A stretch of DNA of 64,000 bases, from positions 1,302,001-1,366,000 of the forward strand of contig JAHLMK010000013.1 of NCBI GenBank assembly GCA_019915135.1, given 5' to 3'. Source of the stretch: Strobilurus pachycystidiatus. Taxonomy: Eukaryota; Basidiomycota; Agaricomycetes; Agaricales; Physalacriaceae. Of this stretch, positions 1 through 11,855 are shown piece after piece; the first letter of the stretch is position 1, and each line of letters starts with the position of its first letter. The position numbers were made by a program, and so were the translations under genes. The notes beneath the pieces are model-generated. The model had not been told where the DNA came from, searched no databases, and saw only the letters and a program-made list of their open reading frames with translations.

Positions 1-1583
1 GCTCGATACACCTCACCGGTAGCTCCGTGTCCGAGCCTCTCCCCGATGGTCAAGATTACATACTCTCGACTTGAGTACTTCGGCTTTCGGGGACTGCCAG
101 GTTTTAGTAGGATCGAAGGCGACGGTGAGTTGTACAAGCCAAAACAAAGATATAGCGCAAGGGCAGGACGTTCGAATAGTTTCAGAATTGCCTTCAACGA
201 TTGAGTAACAAGACCGTTGCAAGTCAAAAGAAAATAACGGACCTTTGTCTGTGGTGCCGTCATGTCTTGACTTCGGGTGGCGACAGGCACTACGCGCGCT
301 GCTGCTCCTTTGACGGTTTTTCGCTTTTTTCCGCCGCCACTGTTCGCCTCCTCACCACTAGGAGGAGGGCGCTTTCCAGACGCGGAAGGACGCGCCTCAG
401 ATGCTAGTTCACAGCGCTGCAGGACGTCTCGCACGATACCGAAGTGAAGGCCCAGCCACAAACGCCCGTACGCGACTGAGCCCTCGCCCGCCTCACGTGT
501 ATCAATCAAGCGCGACAGTAGCAAAGTCTGGCTCGTTCTGTGCCGTATGCCAATTCGAACGAAGTTGCCGCAGTCAAATATGATGACGGTAGCATCGACA
601 CGAACTGCATTGACCCATGCCTACGTGTATATTAGAGCATAACACATCAATAGGAGCGAAGTACTGACTCTTTGAATGTAGCGTTCCGGAAGTTCTCTCC
701 AGGACTCAGACTCTGGAGCGGGAACGTTGATGACACCAGGTTTATAAAAAGCGGCAAGAGGGGTTCTCGCAGAGCGACCGGTACGCCGTAATGTCCGGTC
801 TTGGGGGATGGCCTTAAGCGGAGGAAGCGTCCACAAGGGCGCTGGACTGTCGGGAGGCGTCTCGGCCCGTGCTAAAGGTGCCGCGTATTCCGTTGTGGAG
901 TTTAAAAGCCACGGAAAGTTTGGCGACCTGTCTCCAGCGACCAGTTTCTCCATATCGCGGAGTAGCTGGTGCGCCGCAGGAGGAAAGAACATTCCCACCG
1001 CCCAGTGGCGAAGATAGTCTGAAAGCTGGAGAAGCTTCTCCTGGTTGTGGGGACGGAACCGTTTGAGAATTTGTTGATTAGTCGGATCACGAAAATGAGA
1101 CACGAGGAGAAAATGGTGTTGGACCAGAAAGTCGTCGGATACAGAGGGTTCGCATGTTTCTACGATAGCGCTCTGATACCAAAAGATGGGACTGAGGCTG
1201 TTTGGCTGATCAGGATGGATCAAGACAGCCGCAGACGCTGCGCTGGCGCAGTAGCCGACGTAGGTACTTTGCAATTTGGCCAATTCGGGGGCAGTCGAGA
1301 TTTTGCTCGCCTTTTTGTAGGGTTCTGCGGGTAGGGTGAGATGGTCTTCAATGATACTAGCTGAAGGAATCTCCGATAAGCAAGTGTCGACCGCTCTGGA
1401 GAGGTCGCCTATGAGAGAAGGTATGGGCATGATGCGCTTCAAAATAAGCTTTTCGTCGAGATGCGTGTCCAGGAAGTGACAGACGTGTTGAGACCGCGTC
1501 GGTATTGGGGCATCATCGGATCCAAACGTTGGGAGAGCGAACGCAAGAAACCGGTCTTGGCGTGGATGCCCGGACGATGCCAT
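1..1583 (-). CDS. Protein kinase-like protein, tandem copy 1 (3' end outside window)
   Basis: Three exons are visible: 1583-669, 620-243 and 191-1; phase closes at both junctions and the gene runs off the left edge. The introns are 48 and 51 bp. Exons 1 and 2 encode a basidiomycete-type N-terminal region of about 430 residues with no motif I recognise. Exon 3 enters a kinase N-lobe with a glycine loop (GERLGHGATGEV). The C-lobe with the catalytic loop is outside the window. Exon 2 has exactly the length of its paralogue at 2807-4966 (378 nt), and the first intron has the same length and position, so the model is well supported. Basic runs (GKKRKTVK) near the end of exon 2 could act as a nuclear signal. 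Substrate and pathway are unknown. Confidence 0.8.
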
Positions 1584-2806
1584 GCAAGCTGGTATGTCGA
1601 AAGAAACAAAACGAACCAATGAGCCACGTGTCGCCATCATTCTCACGCATGTCGCCGAAGCTCGGCCCATGCTCGGCCTGAACATTAATCACTGTCAGGG
1701 ACGTGTCTTTCTGTGTGGCAACGCCCTGGCAGTGGCGACACCCTCGGCTCTCGCAGAAGCGACTTGATCTTTCTCGCATCACTGATCCCTTTCCACATAA
1801 ATAACACTTATGGCATGATTCTCTCACACCGGGATGTGTATCGTCATTGAGTGAGGTTGTTCCTTCTGTCTCAGTGTCTGGCGGCATACAGTACGAGGGA
1901 ACACTGAATATTAAGTGCATCGTGACTTCACTGCGAGGAGGAAAGCATCCTCGCGTCCAAGAAACAAGGAGTCGAGGACACGTAATACTAGTTTGCTTCG
2001 TGCTGAGGCATGCGATCACGACGCGCTGTAGGATCACCTCGCCCAGGCCAGGAGGAGAAGGGCTCTGGGTGCGTGTATGAGAAATAGTCGCTCTCACAGT
2101 TGCAGCCACCGGAAAATTGTTGTGGTCAAGAAGATGATTGCCACGCGAGCGGCGAGGCCCGAAATGCGACATGTCACTGAGCTTGGTCCGAATCAGAACA
2201 ACTTCGCGCTCCCCATGAGCACGCTGTCCATACCTCATCGTGCTTGCTTTCGGTCGCCGAAATTGCACGACAGGGTGCCCGTCTGTGAGGCAACTATTTT
2301 GCTACCGCCTTCCTACTTGATTGCACGCGCTGCTCCGCAATGCCATGGGGAATCTATGATAGGCCATATAGTTTCGCGTAGCACAGTTGCAACATACCTC
2401 AGACCTGGTACATAGAGTCGTATTCGGTGCGTCTGCTACACTAACACTCTCCCACAACTGCTTATCGAGTCCAGTGCGGCTCCACGCGTTCAGGACATGG
2501 GCTCATTCGTGACTAGGATGATGCCTTACAAGATGGTAGGCTGGAAGAGACAATAATACAAACTGAGCCACATTGAACCATCAATTTAACATATGTCGAT
2601 CCGCGACGGCGTCATCATGCTACAGGGTCGCATGTTTCGCGTAGCACGACCATTACGACGGCAGTGTCTATCTGGTGGTTATCCGCATCTCTGCCAAATG
2701 GGCGCTCTTTCACCGAGTCTTGTGAACGAGCAAATTGAAAAGAGGATGAAGATGTCTTGGCCCAAGAGCAATGGTGAGTAGATACTGTAGATATGGTGCA
2801 GACGTG
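1584..2806. other. Intergenic: upstream region of kinase copy 1
   Basis: This separates the ATG of copy 1 from the stop of copy 2. About 1980-2520 is clearly similar to about 5490-6060 upstream of copy 2, so the duplication carried its promoter region. A 251-codon open frame on the minus strand overlaps the start of copy 1. It has no ATG-anchored or conserved counterpart in copy 2, and I do not call it a gene. Confidence 0.6.
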
Positions 2807-4966
2807 TTAGCGGTAATTGTCCATGATCAAATCGTTGATATCCCCCGCCATCCCCTCATTGCCAGTTGTGGGCTCCAAATCCACGTTCTCCTCATTAAGG
2901 AAACGCTCCAATCGCATCTTCTCCATCTTGAACTCGATCGGCCCCGCAACGAGACTTGAACGGTCAAAGTCTATGATCGAAATGTGGCCATCGAAGCCGA
3001 CCAGAATATTCCAAGACCGAATATCGCTATGCAGGACGCCAGCCGCGTGAATTGCATCCAGCGTCGAGGTTAGCTCCTTCCTGCAATCAAGGGTCAAAGA
3101 TCTGGCTGCACGATGAGTTCAAAGACATACTTCTCCTGATCACTCAGAGAAACCTTTCCGTCTCGCTTACGCATGCCCAGTGGTGTCCCCACGTCGTTCA
3201 GAACCATCGCCCCGATGTTACGATCGCCGTCCTGGAAGAATCCGAGGACGCGGGGTATTCCCACTACATGGGCGGCGCTCAGATGGCAGTAGATCGTATA
3301 CTCATGACGAAGACGGCAGAGTTGCTCGCGAGTCATCGCCAATTTCAGGACCAGCCGTGGAAGAGATCGCCCGGTCAAAACAGCCCGGAACACCTCACCA
3401 GTAGTTCCCATCCCGAGTCGCTCCCCGATGGTGACGATAACATACTCTTGACTTGAGTACTTCATTTTCCGAAGAAAGCCAGGCTTTAGTAGGATCGAAG
3501 GCGACGGTGAGTTGTAGTAGCCGAAGTTAAGATACAGGGCTAAGGCAGGCCGCTTGAAGAGCGTCTCTATCATCTAATGACATTTCAGAGGTCAGGCAGA
3601 AATCACGGACATGCCAGAAGGTAAGAACCTCAATTTGATGTAAGGTCATTTGCCGGCCACTTGAAGCGGATGTTGGTGGTTCAGGAGGAGAGCCGTTCAA
3701 GTTCTTCTGCTTCTCCAGCGTAGCATCCGTGTTTTCGTCGTCACTGGGCAAAGGCCGCTTCACGGCAAAGGAGGGATGGGCCTCACAATACATCTCGTAT
3801 CGCTGTAAAAGATCGTTGACGATGGCAAAGTGTAAACCTAACCACAATCGTCCATATGCGACCGATTCCTCCCCGACTGTCCGCGTGTCAATCAAGCGGG
3901 ACAGTAACAGTGTCTGGCTCGTCCTGTGGCGTATCCCAATGCGAACGAAATTGCCACAGTCGAATATCATGACAGAGGCATCGCAGCGGACTGCGTTCAT
4001 CCATGCCTATCTCCCTGTTTGAGCACCTGATGTTATTTGAAACGATGCACTGACCCTTTGGATATAGCGTTCCGGTTTATCCTTCCAGGAGTCGCGTTCT
4101 GGAGGGGGAACAGTAATCTCTCCAGGTTTGTAAAAGTCTGCCATAGGAGCTTGGGAGCGCCCCGTGCGCCGCAGTGTCCTGTCTTGTGGGATAGCACGGA
4201 GGGGAGGAAGAGACCACAGCGGCGATGGACTGTCTGAGGAAGGTTCAGCTCGCGCTAACGGTACCTCACCAGTGGTCGTGGAATTGGACAGCCACGGAAA
4301 GAGCCCCGGAGTGTCTCTAGCGTACAACATGTCCATGTCACGAAGTATCTGGTGCGCGGCCGGACAGAAGAACATTCCGATGGCCAACTGACGACAACAA
4401 TCTGAGAGAGACAGAAGCTTCTCCTGGTTATGGGGAAGGAAGTCATCCAGTTGCTCTGTGTGCAGGCGAAATTGACACATCAAGAGGAAATGATGCTGAA
4501 CCAGGAAGTCGTCAGAGGTAGGGGCGTTGCATGTTTCCAGCTTGCTCCGGTTCCAGTAGATAGCGCTGGACGTGTCTGGCTGGTCGGGATAAATCAGGAC
4601 GCTGGCGGCCATTCTGCTCGCGGAATCGGCTACCCATGCCGATTGAACTTGGGCAACGCCCGTAGCAGTCTTGATTTTGTGCAGGCCTGTGTAGGCACGA
4701 GCAGGGAGTCTGAAATGCTCATCAATAAGTCCCTCCCCGTCAGAGGAAGGAAATTTGGAGAAGCAGGTGTCGACCGCTGCCGAGAGGTCGCTGACCAGTG
4801 AAGGATGCAGCACGACGCGTTTCAGGATGAGCTTTTCGTCGAGATGCGTGTCGAGGAAGTGGCAGACGTGCTGGGAACGAGTAGGTGGGGAATCGTCATC
4901 CGCTCCAAACGTGGCAAGAACGAGGGAGAGTAACCTGTCTCTGTGGATATGTCTGGAGGATGCCAT
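2807..4966 (-). CDS. Protein kinase-like protein, tandem copy 2 (complete)
   Basis: Four exons, 4966-4055, 4006-3629, 3573-3131 and 3080-2807, close in phase to give 668 aa. The introns are 48, 55 and 50 bp. Residues 1-430 form a poorly characterised N-terminal region. The kinase-like domain starts near residue 480 with a glycine loop (GERLGMGTTGEV), followed by a VAIK-type lysine (LVLKLA, about residue 501). A catalytic loop HSDIRSWN (about 594-601) has Asp and Asn in place, and the DFG position reads DFD (about 613). The protein ends only about 55 residues later, so the C-lobe is short. This resembles fungal aminoglycoside-kinase-like or RIO-like kinases more than a full Ser/Thr kinase. The catalytic residues suggest an active fold; the substrate is unknown. 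Confidence 0.85.
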
Positions 4967-6325
4967 CCGAAGCTGTCAGCGAGGTAAGTATCAAAACTTA
5001 GAGCCACAATCAAGCCACAATATCAATGCCCACAATTGACCACGTGCGCCCCACGGTCGTCAGGGTTCCTCGTGGCCTTAAGTTCGTCCCTTCGAGTTTT
5101 GTTGCGCTGATCAAAATCATATGATTGTGCAGGACGATGAATGAAAAGTCACGATACTTACGCGCAGGAGTGACGGGCGTCAGGAGTTAATCTGACGCCG
5201 ACACCGAGGCGCCAGCAATTCGTTTTGTTGAAGAGTAGACTGGGAATAAAAGTCCAAGGTAGGTAGGTAGGTAGATGACTAACCGTGATATGATATGGCA
5301 GAGATTTTGACCGCAGCAACTGCATCATCCAGGCCTGCTAGAGTTAGATCATCAACGACAAAGGGGAACGACGCGGGTGAGAGAGTTAGAAGCCGGCATC
5401 AGCAAGTTACTTGCGAGGGCAGGCAATGTACGCAGACATAAGGCAGCGATAGCTAGCTGGGAAGGATGTCGAGAAGCGCGTCAAGAAACAAAGGACACGT
5501 GCTATTATGCTACGACACGTCGTGGGGCCACTTGACCCGAGCCAGGAGGCGAAGTGAGCCGAGTGAGCGTAAGTATGAGAGATAGTCGCTCTCACAGCTG
5601 CAGCCTCCCGGAGAATCGTTGTGGTCATGAGAAGATTGATGATTGCACGCAAGCGGCAAGGCCCGAAACGCGACATGTCACTCAGCTTCGTCATCATCAC
5701 GCCTTCACGTTTCCCTCTGTCCATCATGTACACGTCGCTCAAGCCTCATCATGCTGGTTCCCGGTCGACGGAATGCACGACAGCGCGCCCGGTCGTGAGG
5801 CGACTAGTCCTGCTGGCGTCTTCTCCTTGAGTTCACGCTCCTCTACGAACATTTTGGTTGCGGAAGGCCCCCCACTGCGATGCCATGGGAAATCTACGAT
5901 TGACATATGGTGGACTGCGTAGCACAGTCGCCAGATACCTGGCCGTGTTGTATCCAGTGCGTCTGCTACGATATTCCTCGCCCCCAGTTGCTTATCGGGT
6001 GCGATAAGGATTCCAGTCCAGGTCCACGCGATGAGGACATGGGCTCTTTCATGATTCCAAACGATACGTCGAGCATTCTAGACCGACACAATGTGCGTCG
6101 AAACTTCGCTCCTTCCTTCGCCTTTCCTCACTGGGTCCTTTTTGTAGGCGCGTTCCGATTCCCATCACCCAGGACGCGCAGCATTACCTACAAGATCTTC
6201 TTACGGATGTCTACATGCGCACACCCACCACAACCATTGGTTTACGCTCCTTTCCTCTTCGTTCCTTTCGCATCTGCGCGTCGGCTAGAGCGTGTTGTTA
6301 CCCCTGACTCCTGAAGCCACCCATC
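4967..6325. other. Intergenic: upstream region of kinase copy 2
   Basis: About 5490-6060 is the paralogue of 1980-2520. No intact gene is evident. A short GTAG microsatellite lies at 5257-5274. The last 250 bases lead into the tRNA-Lys gene. Confidence 0.55.
5257..5274. repeat. AGGT/GTAG microsatellite
   Basis: Four tandem tetranucleotide units (AGGT AGGT AGGT AGGT AG) lie in non-coding DNA. Confidence 0.8.
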
Positions 6326-6424
6326 GCCCGCCTAGCTCAATCGGATAGAGCGTCAGACTCTTACGACGTCCGACACGGCGGCATTGCGATCTGAAGGCTG
6401 CGAGTTCGACCCTCGCGGTGGGCT
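6326..6424 (+). tRNA. tRNA-Lys (CTT) with a 25-nt intron
   Basis: The acceptor stem is GCCCGCC/GGTGGGC with discriminator T, as in yeast tRNA-Lys. The D stem is GCTC/GAGC, the anticodon stem TCAGA/TCTGA, and the T arm GCGAG-TTCGACC-CTCGC. The anticodon CTT is at 6360-6362. The intron 6364-6388 sits after base 37, the canonical place, and removing it leaves 74 nt. It is one of three tRNA-Lys genes in the window whose mature parts are almost identical but whose introns differ. Confidence 0.93.
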
Positions 6425-6790
6425 AAATGTTTTACTCATGCATCGGCCGGGTTGCGTTTTCAAGTTTTGGCTGGCCAGTGGCGATTGAAGGGAGTCGGGA
6501 TATGTCTATGCCGGGAAGCCCATCTATCAAGCCCTCATCAGCCGCGGGGAAACTGGAGCTTCACTGGCAGATGCAACCTAGGAGTTGAACCTTATGTCAT
6601 TCCAGGTGCTGCCATTCGTGGCAATGGGTCTGTTTTTGTCCTTTACTCTGCCGTTTTGGTTCGCTCGCATTGTACGTGACTGCCTGTCTTCTGTACACGT
6701 TTCTTAGCCTTTCATCAGACGACTTGAAGTGCAGTTACCAAGCTCTTCCTTCCTCCCCCCATCATCCTCGACGAGCTCTCTACCTCTGAA
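6425..6790. other. Intergenic between tRNA-Lys and C2-like gene 1
   Basis: No gene or repeat is recognised. A pyrimidine-rich stretch lies just before the downstream start codon at 6791, consistent with a fungal promoter or leader. Confidence 0.4.
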
Positions 6791-7476
6791 ATGTCTTCCA
6801 TTGTCATACCTGCGTGAGTCTTACTATGCTTTCCGTGAGGCTGTTTCTCATATGGCCCAGCACACATCCCTTATATGTAACAGGTGCGCAGTGTGTGTGT
6901 CCATGCCCGTGTGTATGCTCAACCGTCGGGTGTCTAGTCTGGGATACCGGTGGGAACAATCTCCCCGTCTCCACCTGGGAGCGCTTCAAGCCTCTGCGCC
7001 CGTCGTACTACGTACGAATCCTCATACGCAAGGACGGTCAAGAGCATTGCTACCCTGTCCGTCTTTCGGCGAAGAAGCGTACTGTAAAGATGAACGTGAA
7101 CTTGTGCGTACCTTGTCTGATTCCAGGTATACCTACGACTACATTGCTAATGCTTCTCCAGTCCCACGGAGGCGGAAATACCAAAATCCTCCGTAACGTT
7201 TGAGCTTTACAGAGTCCGAAAGTGGGCTCGAAACCCTTCGAAGCCTATCGTGAGTCGACAAGTGCCGCTGGAAGACCTTATTGATGGTAGAGAGTGTCCG
7301 TATTTCATTTGACGTTGCTTCATGTCTCTGACGGTGATACTTCTCTAGGCTGCATTGATCTCGGCCCGAGACCGGCGCTGAAGGCGACGAAGCCGTGGCA
7401 GGTGGCGCCGCCTAGTCGCATACTGCTGAACGTGAAGTGTGCGGATCACGAGGTGACCGAGTGCGTCAGTCAATGA
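6791..7476 (+). CDS. Small beta-rich protein, possibly C2-like (paralogue 1)
   Basis: Four exons, 6791-6813, 6861-7103, 7162-7286 and 7349-7476, close in phase to 172 aa. Exon 2 has exactly the 243-nt length of its neighbour's exon 2, which supports both models. The middle has the look of alternating beta strands (RPSYYVRILIRKDGQ, then SSVTFELYRVRKW), followed by a strand LLNVKCADHEV near the C-terminus. This order resembles a C2 domain, but I see no calcium-binding aspartates, so the family call is inference. A Cys-rich stretch (VCPCPCVC) precedes the domain. There is no signal peptide. A second paralogue starts 358 bp downstream and a third, broken one lies near 27.8 kb. Confidence 0.6.
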
Positions 7477-7834
7477 TGTGCCGAGGGCGGGCCGGCGCTT
7501 CACGTCGAGAGTTTCTTGTTGTATATGGACTACTATCTCGTGTTACCTGATACTGGACCATTCGGGTCTCTACTTACATTGAGTAGACATGATTCGCATG
7601 CCTGCGTTGGTGTGAGTGTACCGTTTACATTCTCTCATGGCCTTCTATCCTCCCATAATGGTTACCTCAAGTACCTGTATGTACGATTCGCGTATAGTTG
7701 TACGTTCTCCTTGGCTTCTTATACCTATTAGGCGCGCACGATTAAGCGCCAGCATTTTAGCGTTGGAGCTTGCTGTACCGCGCGTCCTTTGCCTGCCTGC
7801 ACTCCTCCTTGTTTCCCTCCATCCTCGCAAATCA
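7477..7834. other. Intergenic between the two C2-like paralogues
   Basis: No coding or structural feature is supported. Confidence 0.4.
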
Positions 7835-8504
7835 ATGGCCCCCGCGTATGTATGCTAAACCTCTCTTTGGAAGCGGTACTGAACGTTGAGCAGACCGGAG
7901 CAGTTATACCTTACGAGTGCGTCTTCCGTTTGTGTGCGTTGGAGCTCTGCGCTCACCAGACGACGCTCAGTCCGAACTGATGACCCGTTACCTCTCACTC
8001 GCGCTGAGCGCATGAGCCCGTTCAAACCGACCTTCCGCCTGGCCATCACAGCGAGAATGAATGGCAAGGAGGAATTTCAAGTTATCAAGCTATGCAGAAA
8101 GCCGCATTCGCAAAGAGTGGTCGTTCTATCGGATCTGTATGGCTATATGATTATACAATGTGGCGCCATTCCATTCTGATACATTGACAGACTGGGTTCG
8201 ACCGACCCGGCCTATTTGAGCCTCGAACTATACGCAGGCAGGTTCCAGAGGTGGGGGAAGAGGTCGTATCGGCTGATTTCGCGCGGGGAGAAGAGGCTAG
8301 ATCTCCTTCCCGTCGACAAGTTTGGTGGGCTGCCCTTTGTGTCGATGTTCCACATCTCATAATCCGTCGGCAGATACCTTTTGTCTTTGGACTCTAGTAC
8401 CGCAAGGCCTCAGTGTAAACCTGGGGGTACAGGTCAACGTCCTTAGCCCAATGAGTCTCCATCCAGATATGATTCGGAAGTCCCTGTTAGCCAAGATGGT
8501 TTGA
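7835..8504 (+). CDS. Small beta-rich protein, possibly C2-like (paralogue 2)
   Basis: Four exons, 7835-7845, 7894-8136, 8191-8324 and 8398-8504, close in phase to 164 aa. The intron phases and the 243-nt second exon match paralogue 1. The conserved core is FKPTFRLAITARMNGKEEF and YLSLELYAGRFQRW. If the last intron (8325-8397) is not spliced, a stop at 8360-8362 gives a 141-aa form. The four-exon form is preferred because it restores the length and exon count of paralogue 1. The function is unknown; the C2 assignment is structural guesswork. It is transcribed in the same direction as paralogue 1, suggesting a local tandem duplication. Confidence 0.55.
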
Positions 8505-9062
8505 AGGATCTGGAGAAGCTGTATCTTACCATATTTGTATCCTTATCAGTGTAATTGGTTTGAGACCCTAGGAACAAGTCTGTGGTGACGCTACTTACTC
8601 GAAATCGGTCGAACCTCGCCATAAGTGACTGCATCCGGAACGTCTTTGGCGCGCTAACAATCGACCCACGCCATGCAGCGTTCAGGCAAAGGAATGGTCT
8701 ACGATATTATGCGAGTTCTATCTCGTAATCCGAGTTGTTCCTTGACGATGTCAGTTGCTGTGCGCCGAGTCGAGTGGCGGCGAGGTGTCAAGCTAATAAG
8801 TACGAACCGAAATGGAAAAGTATGACGTCATGTTGGTCGATCGAAGACAAGCTGCCCTTTCATTCTTGACTTCATTCCATTTTGAAGCTACTTTCTCAGG
8901 CGGTCACCCTTTCTCCTCAACGCGTGTCGTACTCGTACTACTTGATTAACGTTACCTGGAGCCAATCTACTCCTGCTGGATTTGGTGTGAGCCACTTTAC
9001 GCGACCTCGAAAATATCTCATCCCGGTCGCAGCTCTCTTCATCGCTCGCGAGACGATCTACG
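8505..9062. other. Intergenic upstream of the MYND gene
   Basis: No gene is recognised. The final 200 bases form the likely promoter of the gene starting at 9063. Confidence 0.4.
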
Positions 9063-11005
9063 ATGCAGCGTATCCGTCGCCTCAAGGTCGGTGCTGCTCG
9101 AGAAAAAAGCACCTTCCTGCCTGCTTACTACATTCGCATCCGCTCCAGAATGAAGCAACATCGGAAGATCGCTCTCCGGCTACTCTTTCCGCCCTGAAAG
9201 AGCTCGGGTCCCTCATGGAGAGTCGGTCAGATTTGTGGCCTCTTTGGCTTGACGTCGTCGTCTTCTGGCTGAAACGTGGTCCCAACCTTGCCAGTCCGTT
9301 TGACTGCGAGGCCCAGGCGGTCTGCATGAAGCAGTTCAACGTATATCTCCTCTTCAAGGAGCGCGAGTGCGGCGTCCAGCGCTTCCAAGTCATATATGAC
9401 AAGGTCTGGGCGACACGGTCCGCTTTTTTCTCGGAGCTGCTCTGGCAGTACGTAGACGCAGACGACAACGTCCTCGAGTATGCGTACCCTTTGCTGCTTC
9501 ATGCGCTTCTTCCGATGCCGAAATTGAGGCTGATGCCTTCCAACTCCCAGTTCGGAAGCGCAAACGCCATCGAGGTGAACACCACAATGTCAAACGACAT
9601 ATGCGCTCCCGACATCCTCGAGCCGATTGTCGCAGTATGGATCAGGATAGGCACGTCGGAAACGTTAACCCGGAATTCGCAACTCTCGGAGATTTTCGCT
9701 CTTGTCTCTGGTTTGGTGACTCTCTGCTCCGATGCCGTGCTTGGGGATGACTTTGAGCTCTATGAACGGCTCTTCTCCCTTCGGTCATCTGAAGCGGTTG
9801 TGACATGTCTCTCGAATGCGGTCGCGATGCTCGATGCTGACCTCAGTGCTAAATCCACTCGTCGGCTGCTTTGTGATTCTCTCGCGTTGCTGACGGTTGG
9901 GATTCAAATTCCTCCGCCATATTGGCGGAAAATACTCCTAGAGCATCACGCTATGACTTGGGTGACGAAGATTTTGCGTCTTGGCTTCGAGCTTCTTCAC
10001 AACGACACAATTGGCACGGACCCGGATATCTCCCACCGCATCATATCTCCCTCCCTCCAATTCCTCCAGATCTGTATGGTCGAGGGTCCACGATACATTG
10101 CCGAGTCTCTCGATTGTGATCTCGTTTCCCTACTTATGCAGACTGCGAATCTAAATGACGGAAATAACGGCGCCGCGAGGGTCCCACCCATGCTAGACGC
10201 CATAGCCGTAACGGTGATTCATCCCTCCGTCTTTCGACGTGTCCACAAAGCCCTGCATAAGATTCCGCCGCTCGGTGGAAATGTTTCTCAGTTGACGATA
10301 CAGTCTTTGGAGACGTTGCGGCAGCGTGCCGCCGTCGTCAGGGCATTCATGGTGGTGAGTGGAGGTACGGGCAGGTTCCGTCTTTGCTCTCGCTCGGAGG
10401 TACGTCTTTATCCATTTATCTACTGCACGAAACCTTGATCGCACTTTTCAGTGCAAAAAGCCCAATTCGAGACATGTGTGCGGTGGATGCTACCATGATC
10501 TCTACTGCTCTTCGGCGTGCCAAAGATTAGATCGGGCCAGACATCGCGATGACTGTCGAGCCCTAGTTGCTTCGGGCGGCAGTGAGTTGTTCTGCACAAG
10601 CCTCTCCGCTTGAGCTCATTTCTGACAGGTATCGACTCACCTCCCTTCGACTCAAGTCACTGGCTGTTCTGCTTGTTCCGCAATATGGTCGCATACGCCA
10701 TGAACCTTCCACCCCAGTCTGAAACCATCCGTGAACTAGTGGACGACTATCTCGAGGAACATCCGGAACTGCCGTCCCGCTATCTGGAGGTCGTCTGGGA
10801 TCTCACGAACGTCAATCAGAGGATGTATGTACGACCTCTTGTTGACGGGGAGGGTGAGCCCGCCGCGGCAATTTTTCGTCAGAGTCTGGAAGACAATGAC
10901 GATTTCTTTTCCTTATCTTGGGTGATTCCTTGGGGAAACCGTTCAGAGACGGGTGTATCGTTGATAAGGGACGGTAGTCTAGATTATAAAGTACAAGATG
11001 TGTAG
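9063..11005 (+). CDS. MYND-type zinc-finger protein
   Basis: Four exons, 9063-9086, 9149-10399, 10452-10581 and 10629-11005, close in phase to 593 aa. Residues 9-420 are a long helical, possibly ARM/HEAT-like region without catalytic motifs. A MYND finger lies at about 421-460, starting CSRSEC and continuing with VCGGC, YCSSACQ and RHRDDC, with all Cys/His ligands present. The exon 2/3 junction falls inside the finger between its first two cysteines, which strongly supports that intron. About 130 residues follow the finger. MYND fingers bind proline-rich peptides, and in Agaricomycetes this architecture is an expanded family of unknown role. A relic of the 3' end of a paralogue lies at about 23880-23922. 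Confidence 0.85.
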
Positions 11006-11855
11006 AACAGGGTCACGTGCGACTCGCTGGAGCAGTCTACTCTCCGCTGCACTTTTCTGCGACCCTCTCTCGAAATCTTTACGCTCTAAGAGTCGCTAAA
11101 CTTTGCACCCCCGGAGCTTCGGTGCATGATCTTGAATCTTGATGCCAGCCCTCATGGCGCTGTACATTAGGCTCGGACTACACGTTCGCTTGACAGCTCT
11201 GAGTGAGTAAACGCGAGGGTTTTTTGCGGTGATCACAGCTGGAGCTGCCCCACATACTCAATCTAAACTCAGAGGGACCAAAAGTATCGCTAGTGACAAG
11301 TCTGACCCGATGTGGTGAAAGCGTGTCTCGGACACACTGCAGAGCGTTGTATCTGGCGTGCTGTTGAAACTCAAATTTTGGCTATCGTATTGAGTCCCAC
11401 CACGAGGAGTCGGCGCGGCGTCTTAATCTATCAATGCTTCCTGTATCAAAAGCCAGAACGTTGCGGGGATGATCTCTCATCTTGATGTTTGTCAACCGTC
11501 GTGAGGCAGCATGGACGGAGACCTTACACCGGTATCGTTACAGCAGTGCAGCGTCTGGAGGGTCTAGACTACTGTTTGCGACCCTAGAGGACCTGGTAAA
11601 TGTGCAACAATGATATCGGTGAGAGCGCGCGCACACAGATGGTGGTAATCCCTGTCATATGTCATAAAATTATCCAGGTCATTGGACGATCCGTTGATGA
11701 AAACATGTCCAGTACAAATTGGTGTGAGCACACTGATACACTCCACGTCCTACGAACAGCTGCCTGGTTTGTTCTAGGCTATGCGTTTGATGGGCATGAC
11801 GTAATTCAGCTCTTGACTCTTACCATCACTGTACCACATCAGTTCAATCCGAACG
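11006..11855. other. Intergenic with an NTF2-like relic
   Basis: Apart from the relic at 11048-11155, no gene is supported between the MYND gene and gene A. From about 11790 onward the sequence aligns with about 22800 onward, the shared upstream region of genes A and A'. Confidence 0.5.
11048..11155 (-). pseudogene. Relic of an NTF2-like gene (3' exon)
   Basis: On the minus strand this aligns with the last exon of the NTF2-like gene at 23953-24495. The tract encoding the C-terminal FERRVAERK matches, including a near-perfect run around AGGGTCGCAGAAA, but with frameshifts and an in-frame stop. No upstream exons are recognisable. The relic sits just 3' of the MYND gene, tail to tail, as its intact relative does next to a MYND relic at 23.9 kb. 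Confidence 0.65.

Larger units (their letters stand above)
1..6060. repeat. Direct tandem duplication of a kinase gene plus upstream DNA
   Basis: The block 1 to about 2520 and the block about 3390-6060 are direct repeats offset by 3.4-3.5 kb. The coding exons match in length and intron placement. The non-coding upstream parts still align over several hundred bases, with many substitutions and indels. Position 1 corresponds to about 3390, and the ATGs (1583 and 4966) correspond. Confidence 0.8.

Noticed and set aside
1513..2268. 251-codon open frame on the minus strand upstream of kinase copy 1
   Set aside because: No counterpart of similar frame in the duplicated upstream region, no recognisable domain, and it overlaps the start of the kinase gene in another frame.
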